Part shown: one piece after another, positions 17,680-27,663 of the stretch | Layout: each line of letters starts with the position of its first letter | Numbering within the stretch: position 1 is the stretch's first letter | From: CAXXXW01 sp963665555 | GTDB lineage: Bacteria > Pseudomonadota > Alphaproteobacteria > Thalassobaculales > Thalassobaculaceae | Assembly: GCA_963665555.2 (NCBI GenBank) | Contig: OY762308.1 | Span: 3,038,001 to 3,102,000, forward strand | Length of the DNA stretch: 64,000 bases | Reading direction: 5' to 3' | The notes under the pieces: model-generated | The model's input: the letters and a program-made list of their open reading frames with translations, nothing else | Database searches by the model: none | Told to the model about the DNA's origin: nothing | Translations under genes and position numbers: made by a program

Positions 17680-17704
17680 CGCCCCTTCCCCTTGCCGGCG
17701 GGGC
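17680..17704 (+). repeat. 25-bp direct repeat, right copy
   Basis: Identical to 16399-16423. It lies just after the RES toxin stop and 42 bp before the DapA-like gene. Confidence 0.8.
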
Positions 17705-17746
17705 CGGTTATTCTCGCGGCTTCGCATCGACGAGGGAGGACGCGAC

Positions 17747-18709
17747 ATGGCCGCGCGGATGCCGTTCGAGCCTCGCGGGGTGATCCCCGCCTGCCTGCTG
17801 CCCTTCGACGCCGGCCTCGACATCGACGAGGCCGCCTTCCGGGCCCATCTGCGCGACCTGGCCGCCGTCGAGGGGATCGCCGCCGTCACCGTCAACGCCC
17901 ATTCGATGGAGGTCCACGCGCTCTCCCCGGACGAGCAGGCGCGGACCCTGGACATCGCGCTCGACGAGATCGGCGGCCGGCTGCCGCTGGTCCATGGCGT
18001 CTACGCCGACGGCTCGGCGCTGGCGGCGGCGATCGCGCGCCGGGCGGAGGCCGGCGGGGCGCGCGCCCTGCTCGTGTTCCCGCCGAACAGCATGGCGATG
18101 GGCGGGCAGATGCGCCCGGAGATGGCGATCCGCCACTTCGAGACGATCGCGGCGGCGGCCGACCTGCCGATCGTCCTGTTCCAGTACCCGATGGTCTCCG
18201 GCCTCGGCTACCCGATCGACACGCTGCTGGAACTGTGCCGGCGCGTGCCGCGGATCCGCGCCATCAAGGACTGGTGCAACGACCCGGCGCTGCACGAGCG
18301 CCACATCCGGGAGCTGCGCGCGCTCGACCGGCCGGTGGCGACGCTTTCGACGCACAGCGCCTGGCTCATGCCGTCGCTGATGCTGGGCTGCGACGGGCTG
18401 CTTTCCGGGGCGGGGAGCGTGATCGCCGACCTGCAGGTCGCGCTGTTCCGCGCCGTCCGCGCCGGCGACCTCGGGGAGGCGCGGCGCCTGAACGACCGTA
18501 TCCACCCGGCCGCGCGGGCCTTCTACGCGCCGCCCTTCCTCGACATGCACAACCGCATGAAGGAGGCGCTGCATTACCTGGGCCGCCTGCCGCCGGCCCA
18601 TGTGCGCCCGCCGCTGACGAAACTGCCGGCCGGCGAGATCGCGGGCATCGGCCGGGCGATGGACGCCGCCGGCCTGACGCCCGAAACGGTCTACCGCGCG
18701 GTCGCCTGA
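17747..18709 (+). CDS. DapA/NanA-superfamily aldolase (dihydrodipicolinate synthase family)
   Basis: 320 aa class I aldolase with a TIM-barrel fold. The Schiff-base lysine is Lys174 in 'IRAIKDWCND' and the partner tyrosine is Tyr147 in 'LFQYPMVSG'. The loop that in true DapA reads GTTGE is 'VNAHSMEVHALS' here, and 'VHGVYADGSALAAAIARRA' and 'ALLVFPP' continue the family pattern. The DapA-specific Arg that binds the lysine-pathway substrate is not obvious, so a catabolic aldolase or decarboxylase of the same superfamily is more likely than DapA itself. A GAGGGAGGA site precedes the ATG. No clear pathway partner is adjacent. Confidence 0.88.
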   Translation: MAARMPFEPRGVIPACLLPFDAGLDIDEAAFRAHLRDLAAVEGIAAVTVNAHSMEVHALSPDEQARTLDIALDEIGGRLPLVHGVYADGSALAAAIARRAEAGGARALLVFPPNSMAMGGQMRPEMAIRHFETIAAAADLPIVLFQYPMVSGLGYPIDTLLELCRRVPRIRAIKDWCNDPALHERHIRELRALDRPVATLSTHSAWLMPSLMLGCDGLLSGAGSVIADLQVALFRAVRAGDLGEARRLNDRIHPAARAFYAPPFLDMHNRMKEALHYLGRLPPAHVRPPLTKLPAGEIAGIGRAMDAAGLTPETVYRAVA

Positions 18710-18744
18710 CGAACGGGCCGGACCGGGCCGGGCGCGCGCGGCGC

Positions 18745-18957
18745 TCAGGCTTCCGGTCCGGCGGCCCCGCCGTCGCCGCCCCGGAGCGAGAGCAGGCGCT
18801 CCAGCCGCGCCGCGAGCTCCTCGTAGGGGTCGCCGCCGCCGGACAGCCGGATCGTGCCCGCGACCCGGAAGCGCCGCGGCTCCCGGGGATCGGCGATCAG
18901 CAACAGGTTGAAGTCCGGCCCGATTCCGCCCGTCCGCCCCGCGCCGTCGTCCCGCAT
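18745..18957 (-). CDS. Small conserved-looking protein of unknown function
   Basis: 70 aa. It has no signal peptide or membrane segment. The middle 'GPDFNLLLIADPREPRRFRVAGTI' looks like an alternating beta strand pattern and the end is a short charged helix followed by a Gly/Ala-rich tail. A clear GGAGG with six-base spacing precedes the ATG, which is the main reason for calling it real. It is read toward the convergent DapA-like gene (35-bp gap). I do not recognise a family. Confidence 0.55.
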   Translation of the reverse strand: MRDDGAGRTGGIGPDFNLLLIADPREPRRFRVAGTIRLSGGGDPYEELAARLERLLSLRGGDGGAAGPEA

Positions 18958-18993
18958 CGCCCGCCTCCGCGCCGCTTCGGGACGATTAAAGAA

Positions 18994-19010
18994 CGAATGG
19001 AGTACATTCG
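18994..19010. other. Small AT-richer hairpin upstream of the small ORF
   Basis: CGAATG and CATTCG flank a 5-base loop. It lies in a short AT-richer patch between gltA and the small gene, and could be a protein-binding palindrome. No more can be said. Confidence 0.25.
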
Positions 19011-19057
19011 CAACGGGGAATCTTGCCGCCCGCGCCGGCGCGACGGAACGGCGCGAT

Positions 19058-19089
19058 ACGGGGCGGCGCGGAACCGCCCCGCCGCCCCG

Positions 19090-19090
<1 letters not shown>
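19058..19090 (-). terminator. Hairpin at the 3' end of gltA
   Basis: An 11-bp perfect stem (19058-19068 with 19080-19090) and an 11-base loop begin at the last base of the gltA stop codon on the minus strand. There is no T tract, so it would be a weak or factor-assisted terminator, or an RNA 3'-end stabiliser. Confidence 0.45.
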
Positions 19091-20391
<1,301 letters not shown>

Positions 20392-20406
20392 GTCCGTGGT
20401 CCTCTT

Positions 20407-20426
20407 CGCCCGCCCGCGGGCGGGCG
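20407..20426. terminator. Perfect 20-bp palindrome between gltX and gltA
   Basis: The palindrome (CGCCCGCCCG and its complement) lies 15 bases upstream of gltA and 45 bases beyond the gltX stop. A stem with almost no loop could attenuate read-through or mark a gltA leader structure. The function is uncertain. Confidence 0.3.
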
Positions 20427-20470
20427 CGTTGTTGGGTCGGGTCGGGGCGGTCCGCCCCCTCGGAACCAGT

Positions 20471-21889
20471 CTAGTCGCTGGCGGGCGGCGGGCAAACCGC
20501 CTTGACGCGGGCCAGCGTCTCCTCGCGGCCGAGGATCGCCATGACCTCGAAAATCCCCGGCGAGGCGTGGGAGCCGGTGAGCGCGGCGCGCAGCGGCTGC
20601 GCCACCGCGCCCAGCTTGACGCCGAGCCGTTCGGCGAGCGCGCGGACCGCCGCCTCGACCCCGGCCTCCGTCCAGTCGTCGAGGCCGCCGGCCGCCTCCA
20701 GGACGCCCTCCAGCGCCGCGCGCGCGCCGTCGGCCCGGAGCAGCTTCGCGGCCTTCGGCGTGTATCCGTCCGGTTGCCCGTCCGCGTAAAACGCCAATCC
20801 GTCGGCGAGGTCGGCAAGCGTCCTGGCCCGGGCCTTCGCGCCGGCGATCCCGCGGCGCGCGCGCTCCTCCTCCGCCGGCGTCAACTCCCTGGCCAGGCGC
20901 CGCCGCAGCCAATCCAGCGCCGTGTCGGCGAGGCGGCCGTCCCCGGCCTCGCGGATGTAGTGGGCGTTCAGGCTGTCGAGCCGGCCCGTGTCGAACCGCG
21001 CCGGCGCGCGGCCCACCGCCTCCAGCCCGAACCATTCGGCCGCCCGGCCGCGGTCGATAACCTCGTCGTCGCCGTGGCTCCAGCCGAGCCGCAGCAGGTG
21101 GTTGCACAGCGCCTCGGGCAGGTAGCCCATCTCCCGGTACGCCTCGACGCCGAGCGCGCCGTGGCGCTTCGACAGTTTCGCGCCGTCGGGCCCGTGGATC
21201 AGCGGGATATGGGCGAACCGCGGCTCGGCCCAGCCCATCGCGCGGAACAGCTGCGCCTGGCGGAAGGCGTTGTTCAGGTGGTCGTCGCCCCGGATGACAT
21301 GCGTCACGCCCATGTCATGGTCGTCCACCACGACGGAGTGCATGTAGGTCGGCGTGCCGTCGGCGCGCAGCAGCACGAAGTCGTCGATGTCGGCGTTGCG
21401 CACCGCGACCCGGCCCTGCACCAGGTCCTCGATAACGGTCTCGCCGTCGAGCGGCGTCTTGAGCCGGACGACGGGATCGACCCCGGCCGGCGCTTCCGCC
21501 GGGTCGCGGTCGCGCCACGTGTTGTCGTAGAGCGCGGTCCGCCCCAGGACGCGCGCCCGCTCGCGCATCTCCCGCAACGCCTCCGGCGAGCAGTAGCAGC
21601 GATAGGCCTTGCCCTCGGCCAGCAGCGTGCGCGCCACTTCGGCGTGGCGGTCGAGGCGCGTGTGCTGGAACACCGGCTCCCCGTCGCCCGACAGGCCGAG
21701 CCAGTCGAGGCCGTCGAGGATCGCCGCCACCGCCTCCCCGGTGGAGCGCGCCCGGTCCGTGTCCTCGATCCGCAGCAGGTATTTGCCGCCCATGCGCCGC
21801 GCGTAGAGCCAGTTGAACAGCGCGGTGCGCGCGCCGCCGATATGCAGGAACCCGGTGGGCGAGGGGGCGAATCGCGTGACGACCGTCAT
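20471..21889 (-). CDS. gltX: Glutamate--tRNA ligase
   Basis: 472 aa class I synthetase. The HIGH-type motif is in 'PSPTGFLHIGGARTALF' and the KMSKS-type motif is 'AKLSKRHG'. A Cys-rich zinc-like knob is represented by 'YRCYCSPEAL'. The C-terminal anticodon-binding domain ends in 'SPGIFEVMAILGRE'. Alphaproteobacteria often carry two GltX copies, one charging both tRNA-Glu and tRNA-Gln; which kind this is cannot be told from sequence by eye. Its ATG overlaps the first candidate ATG of the divergent comEC gene. Confidence 0.97.
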   Translation of the reverse strand: MTVVTRFAPSPTGFLHIGGARTALFNWLYARRMGGKYLLRIEDTDRARSTGEAVAAILDGLDWLGLSGDGEPVFQHTRLDRHAEVARTLLAEGKAYRCYCSPEALREMRERARVLGRTALYDNTWRDRDPAEAPAGVDPVVRLKTPLDGETVIEDLVQGRVAVRNADIDDFVLLRADGTPTYMHSVVVDDHDMGVTHVIRGDDHLNNAFRQAQLFRAMGWAEPRFAHIPLIHGPDGAKLSKRHGALGVEAYREMGYLPEALCNHLLRLGWSHGDDEVIDRGRAAEWFGLEAVGRAPARFDTGRLDSLNAHYIREAGDGRLADTALDWLRRRLARELTPAEEERARRGIAGAKARARTLADLADGLAFYADGQPDGYTPKAAKLLRADGARAALEGVLEAAGGLDDWTEAGVEAAVRALAERLGVKLGAVAQPLRAALTGSHASPGIFEVMAILGREETLARVKAVCPPPASD

Positions 21890-24209
21890 GCCGGATGATT
21901 CTCGCGCTAAAGTGGATTACGATCGGGGCGCGCAACCGTTCGAGGCCCGACGCGAAGTGTTTAGCACAGCGATTCCCGCGGCGCGACCGGCCGGCCTTCC
22001 GCCGCTCGCGGCGCCGACGCGCGGCGCGGCCGGGAGGGCCGCCGTGGCCTTGCGGGCCGCCTTCGCCGCCGCCGTCCGCGCGCCGCTGGCCGAGCGCGAC
22101 CGCTGGGCGCTGTGGGCGCCCGTCGGTTTCGGCGCGGGGATCGGCTTCTATTTCGCCCTGCCGTTCGAGCCGGCCGGGTGGACCGCGCTGGCGCCGCTGG
22201 GCGCGCTGCTCGCGCTGGCGGCGAGCCGGGGGCGGGCCGGCTGGACCGTCGCGGCGCTGGCCGCGCTGGCGGTCTCCGGCGGGTTCGCGGCGGCGCAGCT
22301 GCGCGCGGCCTCGATCGGCCCGCACATGCTCGACCGGCCGGCCGGCGGCGTGCTGACCGGCGTTGTCGAGGCGGTGGAGGCGCGCGTCCCGCGCCCCCGG
22401 ATCGTACTGCGCGACGCCCTTCTCGACGCCGGCGCGGGCGGCGCGCGGGCGGAAGCCGGGGAAGGAACGGGCGAAGGGGCGGAGGAGGGACCGGACGAAG
22501 GGGCGGAGGACGCGCCGCTGCCGCGCGCGCTCGCCCGGGCCCGGGTCGGCCTGCTTCCCGGCGCGGAGGCGCCGCGCGTCGGCGAGCGGGTCGCGCTCCG
22601 GGTCCGCCTGCGCCCGCCGCCGCCGCCCGCCGCGCCGGGCGCCTACGATTTCCAGCGCGCGGCCTTCTTCGACCGGCTGTCGGCGGTGGGCTACGCGATC
22701 GGCGCGCCGCGGGTCCTGGAGTCGCCGGAGCCGGGCGGCCTCTCCCTCGGGCTGCGTCTCGCGCGCTACCGGGCGGACCTGTCGAACCGCATCCGCGCGG
22801 CGGTCCCCGGCGCGGCGGGGACCGTGGCGGCGGCGCTGCTGACGGGCGAGCGCGGGCCGGTGCCGGAGGCGGCGCTGCGGGCGATGCGCGACTCCGGCCT
22901 CGCCCACCTGCTGGCGATCTCCGGGCTGCATATGGGGCTGGTGGCGGGGATCGTTTTCTTCGGCCTGCGCGCCGCGCTGGCGCTGTCGCGCGGGCTGGCG
23001 CTGCGGCGGCCGATCGCGAAATGGGCGGCGCTGGGCGCGCTGGCTTTCGCCGCCGCCTACCTGCTGCTGTCCGGCGCGGCGGTGCCGACGCAGCGGGCCT
23101 TCCTGATGACCGGGCTGGTGCTGTGCGCGGTGCTGGCCGGGCGCCGCGCGATCTCGATGCGGCTGGTGGCCTGGGCGGCGCTGGCGATCCTGGCGGTCCG
23201 GCCCGAATCGCTGTTGAGCGCGAGTTTCCAGATGTCCTTCGCCGCCGTCGCGGCGCTGGTCGCCGTTTACGAATGGATCGCCGCCCGCCCGGCCGGGGAG
23301 CGGACCGCCGCCGCCGGGCCGGCGCGGCGGGTCGCGCGCTATCTCGCGGCGCTGGCGCTGACCTCGCTGGTCGCCAACCTGGCGACCGTCGGGTTCGCGG
23401 CCTTCCACTTCAACCGGGTCGCCTGTTACGGGCTGGCGGCGAACATGGCGGCGGTGCCGCTCACGGGATTGTGGATCATGCCCTGGGGCGTGCTCGCGCT
23501 GGCGCTGGCGCCGTTCGGGCTGGAGGAGTGGGCGCTGGTCCCGATGGGCTGGGGGCTGGAGGCGCTGCTGGGGATCGCGGGGGAGGTGTCCGCCTGGCCG
23601 GGCGCGGCGGCGTTCGTCGCCTCCGGGCCGGCCGCCGCGCTGCCGGCGCTGGCGCTGTCCGGCCTCTGGCTCTGCCTGTGGCGGGGGAAGTGGCGGCTTC
23701 TCGGTCTCGCGCCGGCGGCGCTGGCGGTCTGGGCGAGCTTGTCGGAGCCGCCGCCCCGCGTCTGGGCGACCGCCGATGGCGGTTTGTTCGGCGTGCGGAC
23801 CGACGACGGCCGCCTGCTGCTTTCGGACCTCTCGCGCGACCGTTTCTCGGCCGGACTCTGGGCGCGGCGCGGCGGCGGCCTCGCCCCGGCGCACTGGCGC
23901 GAGGCGCCGGAGGTTGTCGCCTGCGACGGCATCGGCTGCGCGGCGCGGCTCGACGGGCTGACCTGGGCCTTCGCGCTGTCCGGCCGCGCCTTCGCCGAGG
24001 ACTGTCCGAGGGCCGATGTCCTGCTGACCGCCGCCCACCTGCCGGAGCGCTGCGCGGGACCGGCGCGAAGCCTCGGCCGGGTGGCGTTGTGGCGGGCCGG
24101 CGGCGCGGCGATCCGGGCGGAAGAGGGGCGGCCGGCCGTCGCCACGGTCGCCGGGTTCCGGGGGAGCCGCCCGTGGTCGCGCCCGCCGGGCGGCGCGCCG
24201 CCCCCTTGA
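21888..24209 (+). CDS. comEC: ComEC/Rec2-family competence membrane protein
   Basis: About 770 aa. A DUF4131-type N-terminal region (two or three hydrophobic segments and a soluble OB-like part) is followed by the Competence domain. That domain begins around 'LLTGERGPVPEAALRAMRDSGLAHLLAISGLHMGLV' and continues through many hydrophobic segments ('SGAAVPTQRAFLMTG', 'FQMSFAAVAAL', 'NRVACYGLAANMAAVPLTG'). The C-terminal ~180 residues are the degenerate soluble domain seen in alphaproteobacterial homologues, without an HxHxDH metal site. ComEC moves single-stranded DNA across the inner membrane during transformation. The exact start is uncertain; a later GTG near 21957 is an alternative. A Glu/Gly-rich insertion lies at about residues 185-210. 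Confidence 0.88.
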   Translation: MPDDSRAKVDYDRGAQPFEARREVFSTAIPAARPAGLPPLAAPTRGAAGRAAVALRAAFAAAVRAPLAERDRWALWAPVGFGAGIGFYFALPFEPAGWTALAPLGALLALAASRGRAGWTVAALAALAVSGGFAAAQLRAASIGPHMLDRPAGGVLTGVVEAVEARVPRPRIVLRDALLDAGAGGARAEAGEGTGEGAEEGPDEGAEDAPLPRALARARVGLLPGAEAPRVGERVALRVRLRPPPPPAAPGAYDFQRAAFFDRLSAVGYAIGAPRVLESPEPGGLSLGLRLARYRADLSNRIRAAVPGAAGTVAAALLTGERGPVPEAALRAMRDSGLAHLLAISGLHMGLVAGIVFFGLRAALALSRGLALRRPIAKWAALGALAFAAAYLLLSGAAVPTQRAFLMTGLVLCAVLAGRRAISMRLVAWAALAILAVRPESLLSASFQMSFAAVAALVAVYEWIAARPAGERTAAAGPARRVARYLAALALTSLVANLATVGFAAFHFNRVACYGLAANMAAVPLTGLWIMPWGVLALALAPFGLEEWALVPMGWGLEALLGIAGEVSAWPGAAAFVASGPAAALPALALSGLWLCLWRGKWRLLGLAPAALAVWASLSEPPPRVWATADGGLFGVRTDDGRLLLSDLSRDRFSAGLWARRGGGLAPAHWREAPEVVACDGIGCAARLDGLTWAFALSGRAFAEDCPRADVLLTAAHLPERCAGPARSLGRVALWRAGGAAIRAEEGRPAVATVAGFRGSRPWSRPPGGAPPP

Positions 24210-24268
24210 ACGCCGGGCGGTTTGGCCCTACATCGCGGGCTTCCCCGCAACCGCCGCGCCGCGCCGCC

Positions 24269-25021
24269 ATGGACCGCCTTGTCGAGATCGACCGCTTGAC
24301 CAAGCGCTTCGGGCCGGTGACGGCGGTGGACGGCGTGAGCTTCTCGGTCGCGCGCGGCGAGGTCGTCGCCCTGCTCGGCCCCAACGGGGCGGGCAAGTCC
24401 ACCGCGATGAAGCTGCTGGCGGGCTACCTGGAGCCGACCTCCGGGACCGCGCGCGTCTGCGGCTTCGATGTTTCGGCCTCGCCGATCGAGGCGCGGCGGC
24501 GGATCGGCTACCTGGCCGAGGGGGCGCCGCTCTACGACGACATGACGCCGGCGCGGCTGCTCGATTTCGTCGGCCGCATCCGCGGGCTGGACGGCGGCGC
24601 GCGCCGCCGCGCGGCGGCGGAGGCGGCCGCGCGGCTGCGGCTCGAAAGCGTCCTCGACCGCCCGATCGGCGCGCTGTCCAAGGGGTTCCGGCGCCGGGTC
24701 GCGCTGGCCCAGGCGCTGCTGGCCGATCCCGATGTGCTGGTCCTCGACGAGCCGACCGACGGGCTGGACCCCAACCAGAAGCGCGAGGTCCGCGCGCTGC
24801 TGCGCGAGGCGGGGGCGCGCAAGGCGGTGCTCGTGTCCACCCATGTGCTGGAGGAGGTGGAGGCGGTGTGCTCGCGCGCGGTGACGATCGCGGCCGGCCG
24901 GATCGTCGCCGACGCCCCGCCGGCCGAACTCGCGGCCCGGGCCGGGGGCCGCCTGGAGGACGCCTTCGCCGAGATGACCGGCGGGCACGCCGAACCGGCG
25001 GCGGCGGGAGGCGCGCGGTGA
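24269..25021 (+). CDS. ABC transporter ATP-binding protein (GldA-like)
   Basis: 250 aa. Walker A is 'GPNGAGKST', the Q-loop region is 'GYLAEGAPLYDDMT', the signature is 'LSKGFRRRVALAQAL' and Walker B is 'VLVLDEPTDGLDP' with the H-loop 'STHVLEEVEAV'. It is the ATPase of a four-gene operon with a GldF-like permease, a GldG-like protein and a DUF4340 protein. Operons of this layout are common in Proteobacteria that do not glide, and their substrate is unknown. The stop overlaps the permease start (GTGA). Confidence 0.93.
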   Translation: MDRLVEIDRLTKRFGPVTAVDGVSFSVARGEVVALLGPNGAGKSTAMKLLAGYLEPTSGTARVCGFDVSASPIEARRRIGYLAEGAPLYDDMTPARLLDFVGRIRGLDGGARRRAAAEAAARLRLESVLDRPIGALSKGFRRRVALAQALLADPDVLVLDEPTDGLDPNQKREVRALLREAGARKAVLVSTHVLEEVEAVCSRAVTIAAGRIVADAPPAELAARAGGRLEDAFAEMTGGHAEPAAAGGAR

Positions 25022-25749
25022 GGGGCGTTTACACGATCGCCCGGCGCGAACTCGCGGCCTGTTTCGGCTCGCCGCTGGCCTATGTCTTCATCGTGATCTT
25101 CCTCGCCATGTCGGGCGCGCTGACCTTCCATTTCGGCGGCTTCCTCGACCGGGGGATCGCCGACCTGGAGCCGTTCTTCCGATACCACCCCTGGCTCTAC
25201 CTGCTGCTGATGCCGGCGATCGGGATGCGGCTCTGGGCGGAGGAGCGCAAGACCGGGACGCTGGAGTTCCTCGCCACGCTGCCGGTGGCGACATGGCAGG
25301 CGGTCGCCGGCAAGTTCCTCGCCGCCTGGATTTTCGCCGGCGCCGCGCTGGCCCTGACCTTCCCGGCGTGGATCACGGTGAACTACCTCGGCGCGCCGGA
25401 CAACGGCGTCATCGCCGCCTCCTATCTCGCGAGCTGGCTGATGGCGGGCGGCTTCCTGGCGTTGAGCGCCTGCGCCTCGGCGCTGACCGCCAGCCAGGCG
25501 ATCGCCTTCGTGCTGGCGGCGACGCTGTGCTTCCTCGCCACGATGACGGGGGTGGACCTCGTGCGCTCCGCCTTCGAGGGCTGGGCGCCCGGCTGGCTCG
25601 TGGACGCCATCGCGAACCTCAGCGCGATGGGCAACTTCCGGGCGATCGCCGACGGCGCCATCGACGCGCGCAACCTGGTCTATTTCCTCTCCCTGATCGG
25701 GACCGGGCTGGTCGCGAACACGGCGATCCTCGAAATGAAGAAAGCCTAG
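25018..25749 (+). CDS. ABC transporter permease (GldF-like, ABC-2 family)
   Basis: 243 aa with about six hydrophobic segments. The opening 'VYTIARRELAACFGSPLAYVFIVIF' and 'WAEERKTGTLEFLATLPV' are characteristic of the ABC-2 permeases paired with GldG-like subunits. The GTG start at 25018 overlaps the ATPase stop and lies downstream of a GGGAGG site. The following gene begins 3 bp after this stop. Confidence 0.9.
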   Translation: MRGVYTIARRELAACFGSPLAYVFIVIFLAMSGALTFHFGGFLDRGIADLEPFFRYHPWLYLLLMPAIGMRLWAEERKTGTLEFLATLPVATWQAVAGKFLAAWIFAGAALALTFPAWITVNYLGAPDNGVIAASYLASWLMAGGFLALSACASALTASQAIAFVLAATLCFLATMTGVDLVRSAFEGWAPGWLVDAIANLSAMGNFRAIADGAIDARNLVYFLSLIGTGLVANTAILEMKKA

Positions 25750-25752
25750 GGG

Positions 25753-27663
25753 ATGGCCGCGACGCTCCGCCCGCCGGGCCGCCGCCCGCTCGCCGCGCTC
25801 GCCTGCGGCCTCGCGGTCGTGCTCTTCGTCGCGCTCAACACGTGGGCCGACAGGAGCCTGCGTTCGCTCCGCCTCGACCTGACGGAGGACGGCGCCTACA
25901 CCGTTTCGGAGGGCACGCGCGCGGTGCTCGCCTCGATCCGGGAGCCGATCGTCCTGCGCCTCTACGCCAGCGCCGGGCTGGACGCGCTCGGCCCGGACTA
26001 CGCCGCGCTGGAGAAACGGACCGGCGAACTCCTCGGCGAGTACCGGCGGATGTCCGGCGGCCTGCTGCGGGTCGAGCGGTTCGACCCCCAGGCCTTCTCG
26101 CCGGAGGAGGACATGGCGGTGGCCGACGGCGTCCAGGGCGTCCCGAACCTGCTGGACGACACGCGGCTGTTCCTGGGCCTTTCCGGGACCAACAGCACCG
26201 ACGGGCGCTACACGATCCCGCACCTCGCGCCGGAGCGCGCCGCCTTCCTGGAGTACGACCTGACCCGCATGGTCCACGACCTCGCCACGCCGGAGAAGCC
26301 CCGCGTGGCCCTGATCGGCGACCTGCCGCTCGCCGGCGACCGGGTGGCCCGGGCGCGCCCCTGGGCGGTGCTGGAGGCGGCGGAGCGGTTCTTCGACGTA
26401 ACGCAACTGTTCGGCGACATCCGCCGCATCGACGACGATATCGACATCCTGTGGCTGGCGGAGCCGGGCGCGCTGGGCGAGGCGACGCTGTATGCGATCG
26501 ACCGTTTCGTTATGCGCGGCGGGCGGGTGCTGGCCTTCCTCGATCCCTTCTCCGAGACGCTGGCGGCGGCGCGGGCCGGGGCGCCGGGCCGTCCGCCCCG
26601 CCCGCCGGGCCCGACCGGGCCGGAGACGCTGGCGCCGCTGCTGGAGGCGTGGGGCGTGGACATCCCGGCGCGGACCGTCGTCGGCGACCGGGCGGGCGCG
26701 CTCAAGGTCCAGGCGACGCGGGGCGCGAATGTCGTCGTCACCGATTATCCGGTCTGGTTCGAGGTCGGCCGCGGCGCGCTCGCCGCCGACGATCCGGCGA
26801 CCGGGACGCTGGCCCTGCTCCAGTTCCGCTCCGCCGGCCATATCCGCGCCCGCGAAGGCGCGACGACGACCGTCGGGCCGCTGGTCCGGGCGGGGCCGGA
26901 AGCCGCCGAAATCGACGTGGCGCGGATCGAATACGCCCCGGACCCGGCCGCCATCCTCGCCGACTTCGCGCCGACGGGGGAGCGCTACACGCTGGCGGCG
27001 CGGGTGACGGGGCCGGTCCGCTCCGCCTTCCCGGACGGCCCGCCGGACGCGGCCGGGGACGAGGCGGGGGACGGGGCGCCCCTTGCCGAACACGGGGCCG
27101 GGGCGGCGGCGCCGCTGGCCCTGATCCTGGTCGCCGACGCCGACATGCTGGCCGACGAAGCCTGGGTGGACAACCGCGGCCCGCCGGGACAGCCCGTCGC
27201 CGCGCCCTTCGCCAACAACGGCGACCTCGTCGTCAACCTGCTGGACGCGCTCGCCGGCTCCGACGCGATGATCGGCCTGCGCGGGCGCGGCGTCTCGGAC
27301 CGCCGCTTCGTCGTGCTGGACGAGATGGCGCGGCGCGCCGAAAGCCAGTACCGCGCCAAGGAACGGGAGCTGCGCCGGCGGATCGACGAATTGCAGCGCG
27401 AGATCGACGGCCTCGGCGCCGGCGGGGCCGCGACGGGCGCGGCGCGCCAGGCGGCGATCCGCGAGGCGCGCGACGACATGCTCGACCTGCGCCGCGAATT
27501 GCGGGAGGTGCGGTTCGCGCTGCGCAAGGACGTGGCGGACCTGAAGGCGCGGCTGACGGCGCTCAACATCTGGGCCGTGCCGGCCGCGATCGGGTTGTTC
27601 GCGGTGGGCTTCGCGCTGCGGCGCGCGTGGCGGAACCGCGCCTTCCGAAGGGCCGGGGCATGA
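25753..27663 (+). CDS. GldG-like ABC transporter auxiliary protein
   Basis: 636 aa. One N-terminal membrane segment ('LACGLAVVLFVALNTWADRS'), then an ABC_transp_aux (DUF3394-type GldG) region with 'LRLDLTEDGAYTVSEGTR' and 'PIVLRLYASAGLD', a Rossmann-like part with 'KPRVALIGDLPL' and 'FVMRGGRVLAFLDPFSE', a helical coiled-coil stretch ('RAKERELRRRIDELQREIDG'), and a C-terminal membrane segment ('AVPAAIGLFAVGFALRRAW'). The large soluble middle is periplasmic if both ends are anchored. It works with the permease and ATPase genes immediately upstream; role unknown in non-gliding bacteria. Confidence 0.88.
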   Translation: MAATLRPPGRRPLAALACGLAVVLFVALNTWADRSLRSLRLDLTEDGAYTVSEGTRAVLASIREPIVLRLYASAGLDALGPDYAALEKRTGELLGEYRRMSGGLLRVERFDPQAFSPEEDMAVADGVQGVPNLLDDTRLFLGLSGTNSTDGRYTIPHLAPERAAFLEYDLTRMVHDLATPEKPRVALIGDLPLAGDRVARARPWAVLEAAERFFDVTQLFGDIRRIDDDIDILWLAEPGALGEATLYAIDRFVMRGGRVLAFLDPFSETLAAARAGAPGRPPRPPGPTGPETLAPLLEAWGVDIPARTVVGDRAGALKVQATRGANVVVTDYPVWFEVGRGALAADDPATGTLALLQFRSAGHIRAREGATTTVGPLVRAGPEAAEIDVARIEYAPDPAAILADFAPTGERYTLAARVTGPVRSAFPDGPPDAAGDEAGDGAPLAEHGAGAAAPLALILVADADMLADEAWVDNRGPPGQPVAAPFANNGDLVVNLLDALAGSDAMIGLRGRGVSDRRFVVLDEMARRAESQYRAKERELRRRIDELQREIDGLGAGGAATGAARQAAIREARDDMLDLRRELREVRFALRKDVADLKARLTALNIWAVPAAIGLFAVGFALRRAWRNRAFRRAGA

